Positions 52,865 to 60,731 of a stretch of 64,000 bases of DNA are shown here, piece after piece; position 1 is the first letter of the stretch, and each line of letters opens with the position of its first letter. The notes beneath the pieces were generated by a model, which saw only the letters and a list, made by a program, of their open reading frames with translations, did not search any database and was not told where the DNA came from. The DNA is from CALDTK01 sp045110575 (lineage in GTDB: Bacteria > Bacteroidota > Bacteroidia > Chitinophagales > Saprospiraceae). The DNA lies in contig JBGCGF010000052.1 of the NCBI GenBank assembly GCA_045110575.1, forward strand, positions 90,442 through 154,441, in the 5' to 3' direction. Both the position numbers and the translations under genes were made by a program.

Positions 52865-53839
52865 ATGCCGTTACTCCCTTCTGAATATAAGCCTCCACGG
52901 GCCTTTCGTCAAGCAGATGTAAACACCATCTATGCGGGAGTCTTTCGCAAATACCCAAAGGTCGATTGGCAGCGGGAGCGATTAGAATTGTCGGATGGAG
53001 ATTTTGTTGACCTGGATTGGGTAAAGCAAGCTCAAGGTTCGAAGAAGCTGGCTGTCTTAACACACGGCTTGGAAGGTCATGCCCGCAGGCCCTACATGGC
53101 TGGGATGGCAAGAGCTTACCATCGAGCAGGTTACTCCGTTTGTGTCATGAATTTCCGTGGTTGCTCAGGAGAGCCAAATCGTAAATTGCGCAGTTATCAC
53201 ATCGGTGAGACGGGCGATTTGTTGGATACGATTCACCATGCGATCGCGAAGACTAACGCTGAACACGTCATGCTGAGTGGTTTCTCCCTCGGAGGCAATG
53301 TCGTACTTAAGCTCCTTGCCGAAAATCCCGATAAGGTTCCTAAAGAAGTACTAGGAGCAGCTGTCTTTTCAGTGCCACTCTTTGTTGCAGAATGTAATGA
53401 GCTGCTCAATCAAGTTCGCAATTGGGCGTATCGCTGGAGTTTTATCAAAGGGCTCAATAAAAAAGCGAAGCAGAAATCGCAAGAACACACCTCTGCTGGC
53501 TCGTTCAAAAAGGCACGCAAATTCGCTGAATTCGACGAGTGGTATACTGCTCCATGGCACGGATTCGACAGTGCTCAGCACTATTGGGAAGCCAATAGCT
53601 CTGGACCGATTCTACACCAGCTAAAGCATCCCGTCTTAGTCGTGAATGCCAAGGACGATACCTTTTTACATGACTGTTGCTATCCTGTTGATCTCGCTCA
53701 AAAGCTAGAGCACTTCAACTTAGAAGTCCCTGGACACGGGGGACACTGCGGTTTTGTAGAGCGCAACCGAAACGGAGACTATTACTCTGATCGAAGAGCT
53801 GTAGCCTTTGCAGAAACACTTACAAAAGCCTTGGTTTAA
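52865..53839 (+). CDS. YheT-family alpha/beta hydrolase
   Basis: A 324-residue soluble hydrolase. The nucleophile elbow is GFSLGGNVVLKLLAE (about 140-154), with an upstream oxyanion region LTHGLEGHARRPYMAGMARAY, and the last His lies in GHGGHCGFVER. The pattern MNFRGCSGEPN and the C-terminal histidine match YheT/EMB8-type proteins, esterases of uncertain physiological substrate. It follows folP by 12 bases, so both may be co-transcribed. Its TAA stop shares TTAA with the convergent PolX-like gene. Confidence 0.9.
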   Translation: MPLLPSEYKPPRAFRQADVNTIYAGVFRKYPKVDWQRERLELSDGDFVDLDWVKQAQGSKKLAVLTHGLEGHARRPYMAGMARAYHRAGYSVCVMNFRGCSGEPNRKLRSYHIGETGDLLDTIHHAIAKTNAEHVMLSGFSLGGNVVLKLLAENPDKVPKEVLGAAVFSVPLFVAECNELLNQVRNWAYRWSFIKGLNKKAKQKSQEHTSAGSFKKARKFAEFDEWYTAPWHGFDSAQHYWEANSSGPILHQLKHPVLVVNAKDDTFLHDCCYPVDLAQKLEHFNLEVPGHGGHCGFVERNRNGDYYSDRRAVAFAETLTKALV

Positions 53840-55473
53840 GCGTGTCGCTTTGCCTTCTGTTCTTCGATCCAAGCGCTAAATCCTGCAGTGTCTCGTGTAT
53901 TTAGACATTCGTTTTGGCGCAAGCCTGCTTTTTGAGCGGCCAATACTCCAAACTCAATATTGGCGACATCTCCGAGTGAGTGTGCGTCAGGATTTATGGA
54001 AATCAAAATTCCGCGATCCACAGCAGCACGTATGTACGACCAGTCGAGGTCTAGACGATAGGGGCTAGCATTTACTTCAATGGCCACGTTGTGTTTCGCA
54101 CAGGCATCCAGAATGAGTTCCATGTCTAGTGGGTATCCTTCTCGACTCAACAAGATTCTACCTGTCGGGTGACCGAGCATCATCGTGTACGGATTGGCAA
54201 TAGCAGTGAGTAATCGCTCAGTTGCGTCTTCTTTACTCATGCGCAATACACTGTGCACGGAAGCGATGACGATGTCAAGCTGATCGAGCGTAGCATTATC
54301 GTAATCCAGTCCGCCATCACGAATGATATCGCACTCCGTTCCTTTGAAAATATGGAAGTCCTTCAGCTTTTCGTTGAGCGCTTCGATTTCCAAACACTGC
54401 TCACGTAGGCGTTCTACGCTGAGTCCGTTTGCATAGGTGGCCACCTTACTGTGGTCCGTCATTGTGAGGTATTGGTAGCCAGCCTTTTTGCAAGCTTTCG
54501 CCAAAACTTCTACTGAGGTAGCTCCGTCACTGTAGGTTGAGTGTGCGTGGACTACGCCTTTGATGTGTGCAGGTAGGAGCAGTTCCGACTGGGGAGTAAA
54601 CAGCAAGTTGTTTGACTCTCTTTGGGCAGGCAGAATGAAGTCAACTCCAGCTTTCGCGAAAACCTCCTCCTCAGTTGCCCCTGCAGCGGTTGAAAGGCCA
54701 GGATACTTGGCGAGAAACGCGGTACTTCCTGTCGTTTTCAGTAGGGTAGTGGCAAAGGTATCTTGGTCACAGAGATGCACGAGCACGTTGAACTCCTCAT
54801 ACTCGCCTTCGACTTGGTCAGTAGCGTTAGTCACGTCACTGAAACCAAGATCTAAGAGCGCAGCTTTAGCTTCTCGTGTTGCCACGAACTCGAGCAGTTC
54901 AACAGTAGGCATCTGACGACGATAAGCTCCCGTTGCAGAGACGCTGGCGCCTGTATGGTCAAGTAGTTCGCTTATCGCAGCCACTAGCGGCCTAAGGTCA
55001 GCATAGCGTGCTTTCCCTTGCGAGCGCTGGTGAAACTCAAGCTGGCTTTTTAGCGTCTTTTGCGATTTGCTCGAAAAGCCTTTCAACTCGACGACTCGGT
55101 TTTCTTGCGCAGCATAGAGGAGTTCGCCGATAGATTCGACGTTGAGCTCTGTGACAAGCAGTTTTACCTTTTTTACGCCAAGCCCCCGAACGTTCATGAG
55201 GTCGAGCACCACTTCTGGTAGCTCAGACTTATATCGTTCTAACAAAGGCAGCTTGCCCGTGTCGACGATCTCAAGAATTTTCAGGCTAATAGCTTTTCCG
55301 ATGCCTTCAATTTCTTGAAGCTCATCTACGGTTTTGGACGTCAAGTCCTCATCAAGCTTGCGAAGCGTGTTATAGGCTTTGTCGTAGCTCCGGATTTTAA
55401 AGGTGTTTTCACCTTGATACTCCATCACTTTGGCCAATGTCTGGAACTCCTTCGCAATCTCTTTATTCGTCAT
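53836..55473 (-). CDS. PolX-like protein with degraded polymerase site and intact PHP domain
   Basis: A 545-residue family-X DNA polymerase homologue. Helix-hairpin-helix units lie in 1-130 (LQEIEGIGKAISLKILEIVD; LMNVRGLGVKKVKLLV). The palm signature, normally GSYRRGKET..D-x-D, reads TGAYRRQMPTVELLEFV here (about 191-207), so the catalytic aspartates seem lost. The C-terminal PHP domain (about 315-545) keeps its metal ligands (HAHSTYSDG, TMTDHSK, FKGTECDI, SVHS, GHPTGR, INPDAHS), so exonuclease or phosphatase activity is likely. One exact and two near copies of the 14-bp motif are inside. Confidence 0.85.
   Translation of the reverse strand: MTNKEIAKEFQTLAKVMEYQGENTFKIRSYDKAYNTLRKLDEDLTSKTVDELQEIEGIGKAISLKILEIVDTGKLPLLERYKSELPEVVLDLMNVRGLGVKKVKLLVTELNVESIGELLYAAQENRVVELKGFSSKSQKTLKSQLEFHQRSQGKARYADLRPLVAAISELLDHTGASVSATGAYRRQMPTVELLEFVATREAKAALLDLGFSDVTNATDQVEGEYEEFNVLVHLCDQDTFATTLLKTTGSTAFLAKYPGLSTAAGATEEEVFAKAGVDFILPAQRESNNLLFTPQSELLLPAHIKGVVHAHSTYSDGATSVEVLAKACKKAGYQYLTMTDHSKVATYANGLSVERLREQCLEIEALNEKLKDFHIFKGTECDIIRDGGLDYDNATLDQLDIVIASVHSVLRMSKEDATERLLTAIANPYTMMLGHPTGRILLSREGYPLDMELILDACAKHNVAIEVNASPYRLDLDWSYIRAAVDRGILISINPDAHSLGDVANIEFGVLAAQKAGLRQNECLNTRDTAGFSAWIEEQKAKRHA
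54494..54507 (-). repeat. Exact 14-bp motif copy, in polX-like gene
   Basis: Gene-sense, read VLAKA; two variants, 53911-53924 (antisense, LRQN) and 54650-54663 (VFAKA), are in the same gene. Confidence 0.9.
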
Positions 55474-55531
55474 CGGCCGAAAGGTAATTCGGCGACGTGG
55501 CGATACAAGTCAAAAAGTAACTCTTGTTTAG

Positions 55532-56299
55532 TTAAGCCACGAGTTGTTCACTGCGGTTTTGCAAAACGAACTCATGAGGAGTGAGGTTGGTCGCCTTCTT
55601 AAACACCTTGTAGAAGGTGCTTTTGTTCCTAAAACCACATAGTTGTCCAATACCGAAATAGGTAAGGTTTTGGAATTCTTCATCTAGTAATCTACGTTTT
55701 GCTTCAGCGGTACGGTACTCGTTGATAAACTGCTGAAGGTTACTTCCAAAGTGGTTGTTGACCACTTGGCTAAGATATTTAGTATTGGTATCAAGTCTTT
55801 CGGCTAGCGTAGGGAGGTTGAGGTTCCCATTGAGGAAGGGCTTTTCAGCCTTCATCATCCGCTTAAGTCTATGGTATAATTCTAAAGATTTCACTCCTTT
55901 CAAGGAAGATGTCTGATACTTCATGTTGAAGTGCATCGCCTCTTCTTTCGAGTCGTCAGGACTTGTTCCTGCATCGACCTCGAAGGCGATGTAGTTCGAA
56001 ATGACACCATCGGCGCCTCGAATCGGATGAACAACGAGCCGGCAGATATACTTCTGGCCGTTTTTCTTGTAATTGATAAGCTCGTTTTTGAATGGAAAAC
56101 CATTCTCGAGACAATAGCTCATTTCTGCGATAGCTTGTGGGTCAGTTTCTACCCCTTGAAGCATTGATGGCTTCTTAAAGGCAACTTCTGACAGCTCATA
56201 GCCGGTGAGTTTAGTGAATACGTCGTTTACCCACAGAATGCGCTTGTTGGCATCTGTTAAAACTATAGATACGTTTGCTTTTACTTCTTCTGGAATCAT
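55532..56299 (-). CDS. PAS (LOV-like) domain AraC-type regulator
   Basis: The protein has 255 residues. The N-terminal domain (1-115) is a PAS fold of LOV type: LTGYELSEV is followed by PSMLQGVETDPQAI and the FKNELINYKKNGQKYI region that matches LOV strands. The photoactive Cys of NCRFLQG is Pro44 here, so normal blue-light adduct formation should be impossible. The C-terminal part (about 140-255) is a full AraC HTH domain (LAERLDTNTKYLSQVVNNHFGSN; CGFRNKSTFYKVFKKATNLTPHEF). It stands alone between polX and prfB, and likely senses something other than light, or binds flavin in a Cys-free way. Confidence 0.85.
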   Translation of the reverse strand: MIPEEVKANVSIVLTDANKRILWVNDVFTKLTGYELSEVAFKKPSMLQGVETDPQAIAEMSYCLENGFPFKNELINYKKNGQKYICRLVVHPIRGADGVISNYIAFEVDAGTSPDDSKEEAMHFNMKYQTSSLKGVKSLELYHRLKRMMKAEKPFLNGNLNLPTLAERLDTNTKYLSQVVNNHFGSNLQQFINEYRTAEAKRRLLDEEFQNLTYFGIGQLCGFRNKSTFYKVFKKATNLTPHEFVLQNRSEQLVA

Positions 56300-56448
56300 G
56301 TTTATAGCGTTCTTTGATTGTCACCAATCTCGTTTAGCTGTTTAGTCTAAACAGCGTAAGTCTCCTAACATCCAAAGTACGTCGTAAATCTATAGCCTGA
56401 CATATAGCTTTAGTTCCTATGTGTCGTTTTAGGCGACAAAAACACCCC

Positions 56449-57532
56449 TTATCCGTTGAATTCGCTCTGTAAATATGCTTTTAAAAAGCCAGTAATGTCG
56501 CCATTTAACACAGCATCGGTTTGAGACGTCTGATATCCAGTGCGGTGATCCTTCACTCTTCGGTCATCTAAGACGTAAGAACGAATTTGTGAACCCCATT
56601 CGTTTGCCATTTTACCCGACTCGACTTGTTGTCGTTCTGCTGCTTGTCGTTCAAGTTCTCTTTCGTAGAGTCTCGACTTAAGTAGCGTAATCGCTTTGTC
56701 TCTGTTTTTGTGTTGAGATCGTTCAGCCTGACACTCTGCCACTATTCCAGAAGGTCCGTGGGTAACACGAACGGCAGATTCCGTCTTGTTGACGTGCTGT
56801 CCACCTGCTCCACTTGCTCGGAAGGTATCCCATCTCAAGTCGGCTGGGTTGAGTTCGATCTCAATAGTGTCATCCACCACCGGGTGCACGAATACACTTG
56901 CAAAACTGGTCATGCGTTTCCCTTGCGAGTTGAAGGGGCTAACACGCACAAGTCTGTGCACGCCGTTTTCACTTTTCAGTTGGCCATAGGCAAACTCTCC
57001 GGTGAGTTCGATAGTAACACTCTTAATGCCTGCTTCCGTACCATCGGTACGGTTGAGTTGCTCAAGTTTATAGCCTTCCTTCTCCGCATACATGGTGTAC
57101 ATACGCAGGAGCATCTCAGTCCAATCTTGTGCTTCTGTTCCACCAGCGCCAGCATTGATTTCCAATACGGCGTTTAGTTCGTCCTCTGGACGATTCAGCG
57201 TCGACTTGAATTCGAGGGTCTCAATCTTCTGAAGAGCAACGTCGTAGGCTGCGTTTACGTCTTCTTCAGGCGTTTCGCCCATCTGACGAAATTCTTCGAG
57301 CACTTCAACTTCTCCAATAGAGTCTTCTATGTCAGCTTGCGCCAAAACCCATCGCTTGTGTCCGCGAATTTCTTTCATAACAGCCTCAGCCGCTTCAGCG
57401 TCCTGCCAAAAGCTAGGGTCTGATGCTTGATGCTCTTTGTCTTCAATCTTTAGTAGTCGCTCGTCGACGTCAAAGATACCTCCTGAGAGAGGCCGATCTT
57501 TCCTGCAAATCCTTAAACTGGTCGCTGGTCAT
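56449..57532 (-). CDS. prfB: Peptide chain release factor 2, with programmed +1 frameshift
   Basis: RF2 ends translation at UAA and UGA. The full protein is made of a 20-residue frame-0 start (ATG at 57532; MTSDQFKDLQERSASLRRYL) and, after a +1 shift, 340 residues, total about 360, normal for RF2. Diagnostic motifs are the anticodon-like SPF (RVSPFNSQGKRMTSF) and the GGQ loop (ASGAGGQHVNKTESAVRV). A naive reading would start at the ATG 57378 and lose the N-terminus. Upstream on the minus strand is a copy of the 14-bp motif variant (57571-57584). Confidence 0.95.
57470..57484 (-). promoter_or_regulatory. RF2 programmed frameshift site
   Basis: Minus-strand reading gives AGGAGG (57484-57479), then TAT CTT TGA C, where TGA at 57472-57470 is an in-frame stop. 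The +1 slip at CTT-T gives GAC and the RF2 frame. The arrangement equals the classic RF2 autoregulatory site. Confidence 0.95.
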
Positions 57533-57626
57533 TTCCTCGTGTTTATAGAGCTACATATATAAGGAGTCAGGTTTTAGCGAAAGCCAAAAAAGGACTGCTT
57601 GAAAAACGAGCTCTTGTGAAAGTAGA

Positions 57627-57660
57627 AGGTGTGCCCAGAACAACTTGTCTGAGCACACCT
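57627..57660 (-). terminator. Terminator downstream of the FKBP lipoprotein gene
   Basis: AGGTGTGC and GCACACCT (57627-57634 with 57653-57660) form an 8-bp stem with an additional inner pairing. It lies 57 bases after the stop codon of the minus-strand FKBP gene. T-run is weak. Confidence 0.65.
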
Positions 57661-57717
57661 TTAGAAAAGCCAATGTCAGCTTTTCATTAATAAAGAGAGT
57701 GGCGAGAAGCCAATCAC

Positions 57718-58614
57718 TTATTTGACTTGTACTCCTTCTAGCTGCACATAGAATAGTAACTCAGCATTTGCAGGGATAGGTCCACGAGCTGTAGGTCCGT
57801 AGGCAAGCTCACTTGGGATAGCGAGTACTGCACGAGATCCTTGCTTGAGTAGGCCGATGCCTTCGTCCCAACCTGGGATAACTGCACCTTGGCCAAGAGG
57901 GAAATCAATAGGGCGACCGTTACGGAAGCTGTTGTCGAACATAGTTCCTCCGTTCGTCAAGACACCGTAGTAACTTACTAGAACAGGGTCTCCAACATTT
58001 GCTTGAGGTCCTTTTCCTGCTTCGAGAATTTTATACATCAAACCAGTTGACGTCTTCGTGAAACCAGCCTTCGTTGGGTTCTTCTTGTACGCTGCAAGGA
58101 TTGTAGCCGTGCTATCGGCGACAGCTTCGCCTCGTGCAGTATACTTGTCAAGGCGTTGCTTCATTTCTGCGTTTCTAGCAGTTTCAGCAGCTTGATAAGT
58201 AGCGCCGTCCATTACGTTTACAAGTGTAATGTCATAGCGTAGCTCATCTTCTGGGCCAAAGCCTGGAGGGCGTTGCTCGATGGTATCAAGTGCTAAGAAG
58301 ATAGACATGCTATCTCCAACACTCATCAACTTCAATGCATCAACGATGATGTTGGTGTTGCCTACTGGCTTATCAGATGGCTCAGGAAGCAAGAATACTT
58401 GTGGCTCTGGATTCTGATCTCTTGAATTAAGGACGACACTATCGCCTTTCATCATTTGGAAGAAGAATTCAGCAGCTTGCGTAGGCTTGACTGTTTCGCC
58501 GGCTACATCAGTGTGCATTTCATAACGGTAGCCATTCTCAGTTACGAGATTAACGTCGTTTGCACAAGCTCCTAAAAGCAGTAGACCACCAAGGAGGAAG
58601 AATAGATTTTTCAT
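57718..58614 (-). CDS. FKBP-type peptidyl-prolyl isomerase, lipoprotein
   Basis: This 298-residue protein is an outer-surface or periplasmic folding helper. The lipobox LLGAC lies at about residues 14-17. Residues about 25-135 are a divergent N-terminal part typical of Bacteroidota FKBP lipoproteins, and the FKBP domain (about 195-295) has the key residues (VLVSYYGVLTNGGTMFDNSF, VIPGWDEGIGLLKQGSRAVLAIPSELAYG, ELLFYVQLEGV). It lies upstream on the same strand as the prfB and PAS/AraC genes but is separated by a terminator. Secretion of proteins is the inferred context; substrate unknown. Confidence 0.92.
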   Translation of the reverse strand: MKNLFFLLGGLLLLGACANDVNLVTENGYRYEMHTDVAGETVKPTQAAEFFFQMMKGDSVVLNSRDQNPEPQVFLLPEPSDKPVGNTNIIVDALKLMSVGDSMSIFLALDTIEQRPPGFGPEDELRYDITLVNVMDGATYQAAETARNAEMKQRLDKYTARGEAVADSTATILAAYKKNPTKAGFTKTSTGLMYKILEAGKGPQANVGDPVLVSYYGVLTNGGTMFDNSFRNGRPIDFPLGQGAVIPGWDEGIGLLKQGSRAVLAIPSELAYGPTARGPIPANAELLFYVQLEGVQVK

Positions 58615-58716
58615 GTTGGGAGGTTGGCTTTCGACGGTTTTGCCGAAAGGCGCGCAAACATAACGAACTCGCAGGAACGAACGCTAATACCTCAACACAT
58701 CAAGCCGATTGTTTTC

Positions 58717-59721
58717 TTAGCCTACAGAAACACCTGCTTCGAGTGCTTCTTTGAAGCGACTCACCGTGCTGCGAAGACCCGCGTGGCTGTATCCACCAGA
58801 AGCATTTTTGTGTCCACCTCCTTTGAAGTACTCTGCTGCCATCTTCTGTACGCTGATATCTCCGCGAGAGCGAAGACTGAGCTTAGTGATGTTCGGCTGC
58901 TCGGTGATGAACGCTGCAAGGTCTACGCCTTGAACACGTAGCAGGTAATTCACGATTCCTTCGGTGTCTCCACGACGGATGTCAAATTGCTCGTAGTCTC
59001 TTTTTGTAAGCGTAATCAAGCCGGCATTGTGCTCCTCAATGATTTCCATACGATTGGCTAAGCAATGTCCAAGAAGGCGCAACTGCTTTTCGGTCATCGA
59101 ATTGAAGATCGCCGTTTGCAATTTCTCATTGTCAACTCCAATCTCAAAAAGCTCACTCACTACACGGAACAGCTGTGCGTTGGTTGCATAGGTAAATCCA
59201 CCTGTATCTGTGAGGATGCCCACCATGAGTGGCTCTGCGATGTGTGGCGTTACGCGTTTTGCACCACCCATATCTTTGATGAGCGTGTACACCATCTCGC
59301 ACGTAGAACTCGCTGAAGGCTCGCTTACCATGATCTGAGCGATATCTGCAACCGGATCAAGATGATGATCAATCAATAAACGTGGCGTGTCGGGTAGGGC
59401 AGCAATCAACTCTCCTGCTTTGTCAATTCGCTCTAGACTGTTGAAGTCCATCAAGACGAAAAGGTCCGCTGCGTTCATGATTGCCTTACAATCTTCAGCG
59501 TGTGTATCGAAGACTTTTACGTCGTCAACTCCATCTAGAAAGCTTAAGAAAGCTGGGTAGTCACTCGGGACGACGATGTTCACCTCATGACCCAACGGCT
59601 CGAGATAGCGTTTGAGACCAAGCGTAGAACCGATGGCATCGCCATCAGGGTTCCGGTGTCCGAAGAGGACAATTTTGCGTGGGCTATCAAGAAAAGACCG
59701 AAGTTCAGGAAGGGTGTTCAT
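58717..59721 (-). CDS. DHH-family phosphoesterase, NrnA-like (oligoribonuclease/pAp phosphatase)
   Basis: A 334-residue DHH/DHHA1 protein. DHH-type motifs are GHRNPDGDAIGSTLG, LMDFNSLERID and LLIDHHLDPVAD, and the C-terminal DHHA1 GGGHKNASGGYS is present. This matches NrnA, which degrades nanoRNA and 3'-phosphoadenosine 5'-phosphate. It is divergent from ndk (159 bases). Whether it acts on nanoRNA, pAp or c-di-AMP intermediates is not determinable. The family is secure. Confidence 0.92.
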   Translation of the reverse strand: MNTLPELRSFLDSPRKIVLFGHRNPDGDAIGSTLGLKRYLEPLGHEVNIVVPSDYPAFLSFLDGVDDVKVFDTHAEDCKAIMNAADLFVLMDFNSLERIDKAGELIAALPDTPRLLIDHHLDPVADIAQIMVSEPSASSTCEMVYTLIKDMGGAKRVTPHIAEPLMVGILTDTGGFTYATNAQLFRVVSELFEIGVDNEKLQTAIFNSMTEKQLRLLGHCLANRMEIIEEHNAGLITLTKRDYEQFDIRRGDTEGIVNYLLRVQGVDLAAFITEQPNITKLSLRSRGDISVQKMAAEYFKGGGHKNASGGYSHAGLRSTVSRFKEALEAGVSVG

Positions 59722-59852
59722 AGGGCGAATGGCTCTTGCAAAGTAACGGTGTTAGGTGCGATAGAGGTGCAGGAAAAGCAGCAAAAAAATAAATTTTATG
59801 CTCCTGACTTAGCGATCTCTAGATCAAGTGCGACAAGCAGGACAAAAAACCT

Positions 59853-59860
59853 TACTTTTG
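59853..59860 (+). promoter_or_regulatory. -7 element of the ndk promoter
   Basis: TACTTTTG matches TAnnTTTG, 20 bases before the ATG. I see no clear TTTG in the -33 position. Confidence 0.5.
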
Positions 59861-59880
59861 CGGCCCAAATTGAAAAAATC

Positions 59881-60300
59881 ATGGCGACTAACATCACCCT
59901 TACGATGATCAAGCCCGACGCAGTACGCGCAGGCAACATCGGAAACATCCTTAAGGACATTGAGGCAGGCGGATTCCGCATCAAAGCAATGCGTTACTAC
60001 CACATGAGTAAAGACGTTGCAGGACGTTTTTATGAAGTTCATGCTGAGCGTCCGTTTTACGGAGAGCTCGTTGACTTCATGAGCAGCGGCCCTATCGTGG
60101 CAGCAGTTCTTGAGAAGGAGAATGCAGTTGCAGATTTCCGTACACTCATCGGTGCTACCAATCCTAAGGAAGCAGCTCCAGGTACAATTCGCGCTAACTA
60201 CGCTACAAGCATCGGAGAGAATGCAGTTCACGGTTCTGATTCAGACGAGAACGCAGCATTGGAAGCAAGCTTCCACTTCTCTTCAAGAGACATGATCTAG
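59881..60300 (+). CDS. ndk: Nucleoside diphosphate kinase
   Basis: Ndk balances nucleoside triphosphates. The 139-residue protein has TLTMIKPDAVRAGNIG at its start and the catalytic histidine in GENAVHGSDSDENA (about 116). A longer open frame from 59587 is spurious: the ATG at 59881 fits family length, and a -7 element is just upstream. The gene is followed by a block of palindromes. Confidence 0.96.
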   Translation: MATNITLTMIKPDAVRAGNIGNILKDIEAGGFRIKAMRYYHMSKDVAGRFYEVHAERPFYGELVDFMSSGPIVAAVLEKENAVADFRTLIGATNPKEAAPGTIRANYATSIGENAVHGSDSDENAALEASFHFSSRDMI

Positions 60301-60303
60301 AGA

Positions 60304-60702
60304 ATTCTTATTTGCTAAGTAAATAAGAATCGAGGTTCAGAGTTCAGCACCAAATACTCGCGTTGCTCGTATTTGATGGTTCAAGGTTCGTCTAGTAGGG
60401 ATGTTGCTGACCTTTGCAATCAGCAAGGTCCATAGAGGCCCGAACCTTGAATAACTCTTTGTGTGCATTGCGAACAAGAAGAGGACGAACTTTAACCAAA
60501 CAAAGCCAGCAAGGGACTTCAAGTCTTTTGCTGGCTTTTTTTAGTTCAGGGCTTATGCAAGTAATCTGGTGCTTCGCGCTTCAATTGCTTGTTTCAAGGT
60601 GCAGCTAATATGGATGTTGTAGACTATTGTACCGAGCAACATCCATAAAGGCTCGAACCCAGAACCACCATTCCGTATTTGCGCAGCAAATAAGGAATGG
60701 TG
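60304..60702. repeat. Palindrome-rich, MITE-like intergenic element downstream of ndk
   Basis: No coding frame. The ends are related palindromes: ATTCTTATTT/AAATAAGAAT (60304-60330) and CACCATTCC/GGAATGGTG enclosing TATTTGC-GCA-GCAAATA (60666-60702). Each is followed inward by a GGTTC-x-G-x-GTTC word in inverted orientation. Inside are a 7-bp stem (60351-60357/60369-60375) and TATGGATGTTG/CAACATCCATA (60609-60647). A word like GGATGTTG...CCATA-x-AGGC-x-CGAACC occurs twice. The terminator at 60502-60542 lies in the middle. Confidence 0.6.
60502..60542 (+). terminator. Intrinsic terminator within the ndk downstream element
   Basis: AAAGCCAGCAA (60502-60512) pairs with TTGCTGGCTTT (60528-60538), followed by T residues. 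It is 200 bases after the ndk stop, so a long 3' UTR or a small RNA may end here. Confidence 0.8.
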
Positions 60703-60731
60703 CATGAACCAGGCAACATCTGGTTTTGCTC

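Noticed and set aside
59587..59880. Upstream extension of the ndk frame
   Set aside because: It is antisense to the DHH gene and contains the ndk promoter; the ATG at 59881 gives normal length.
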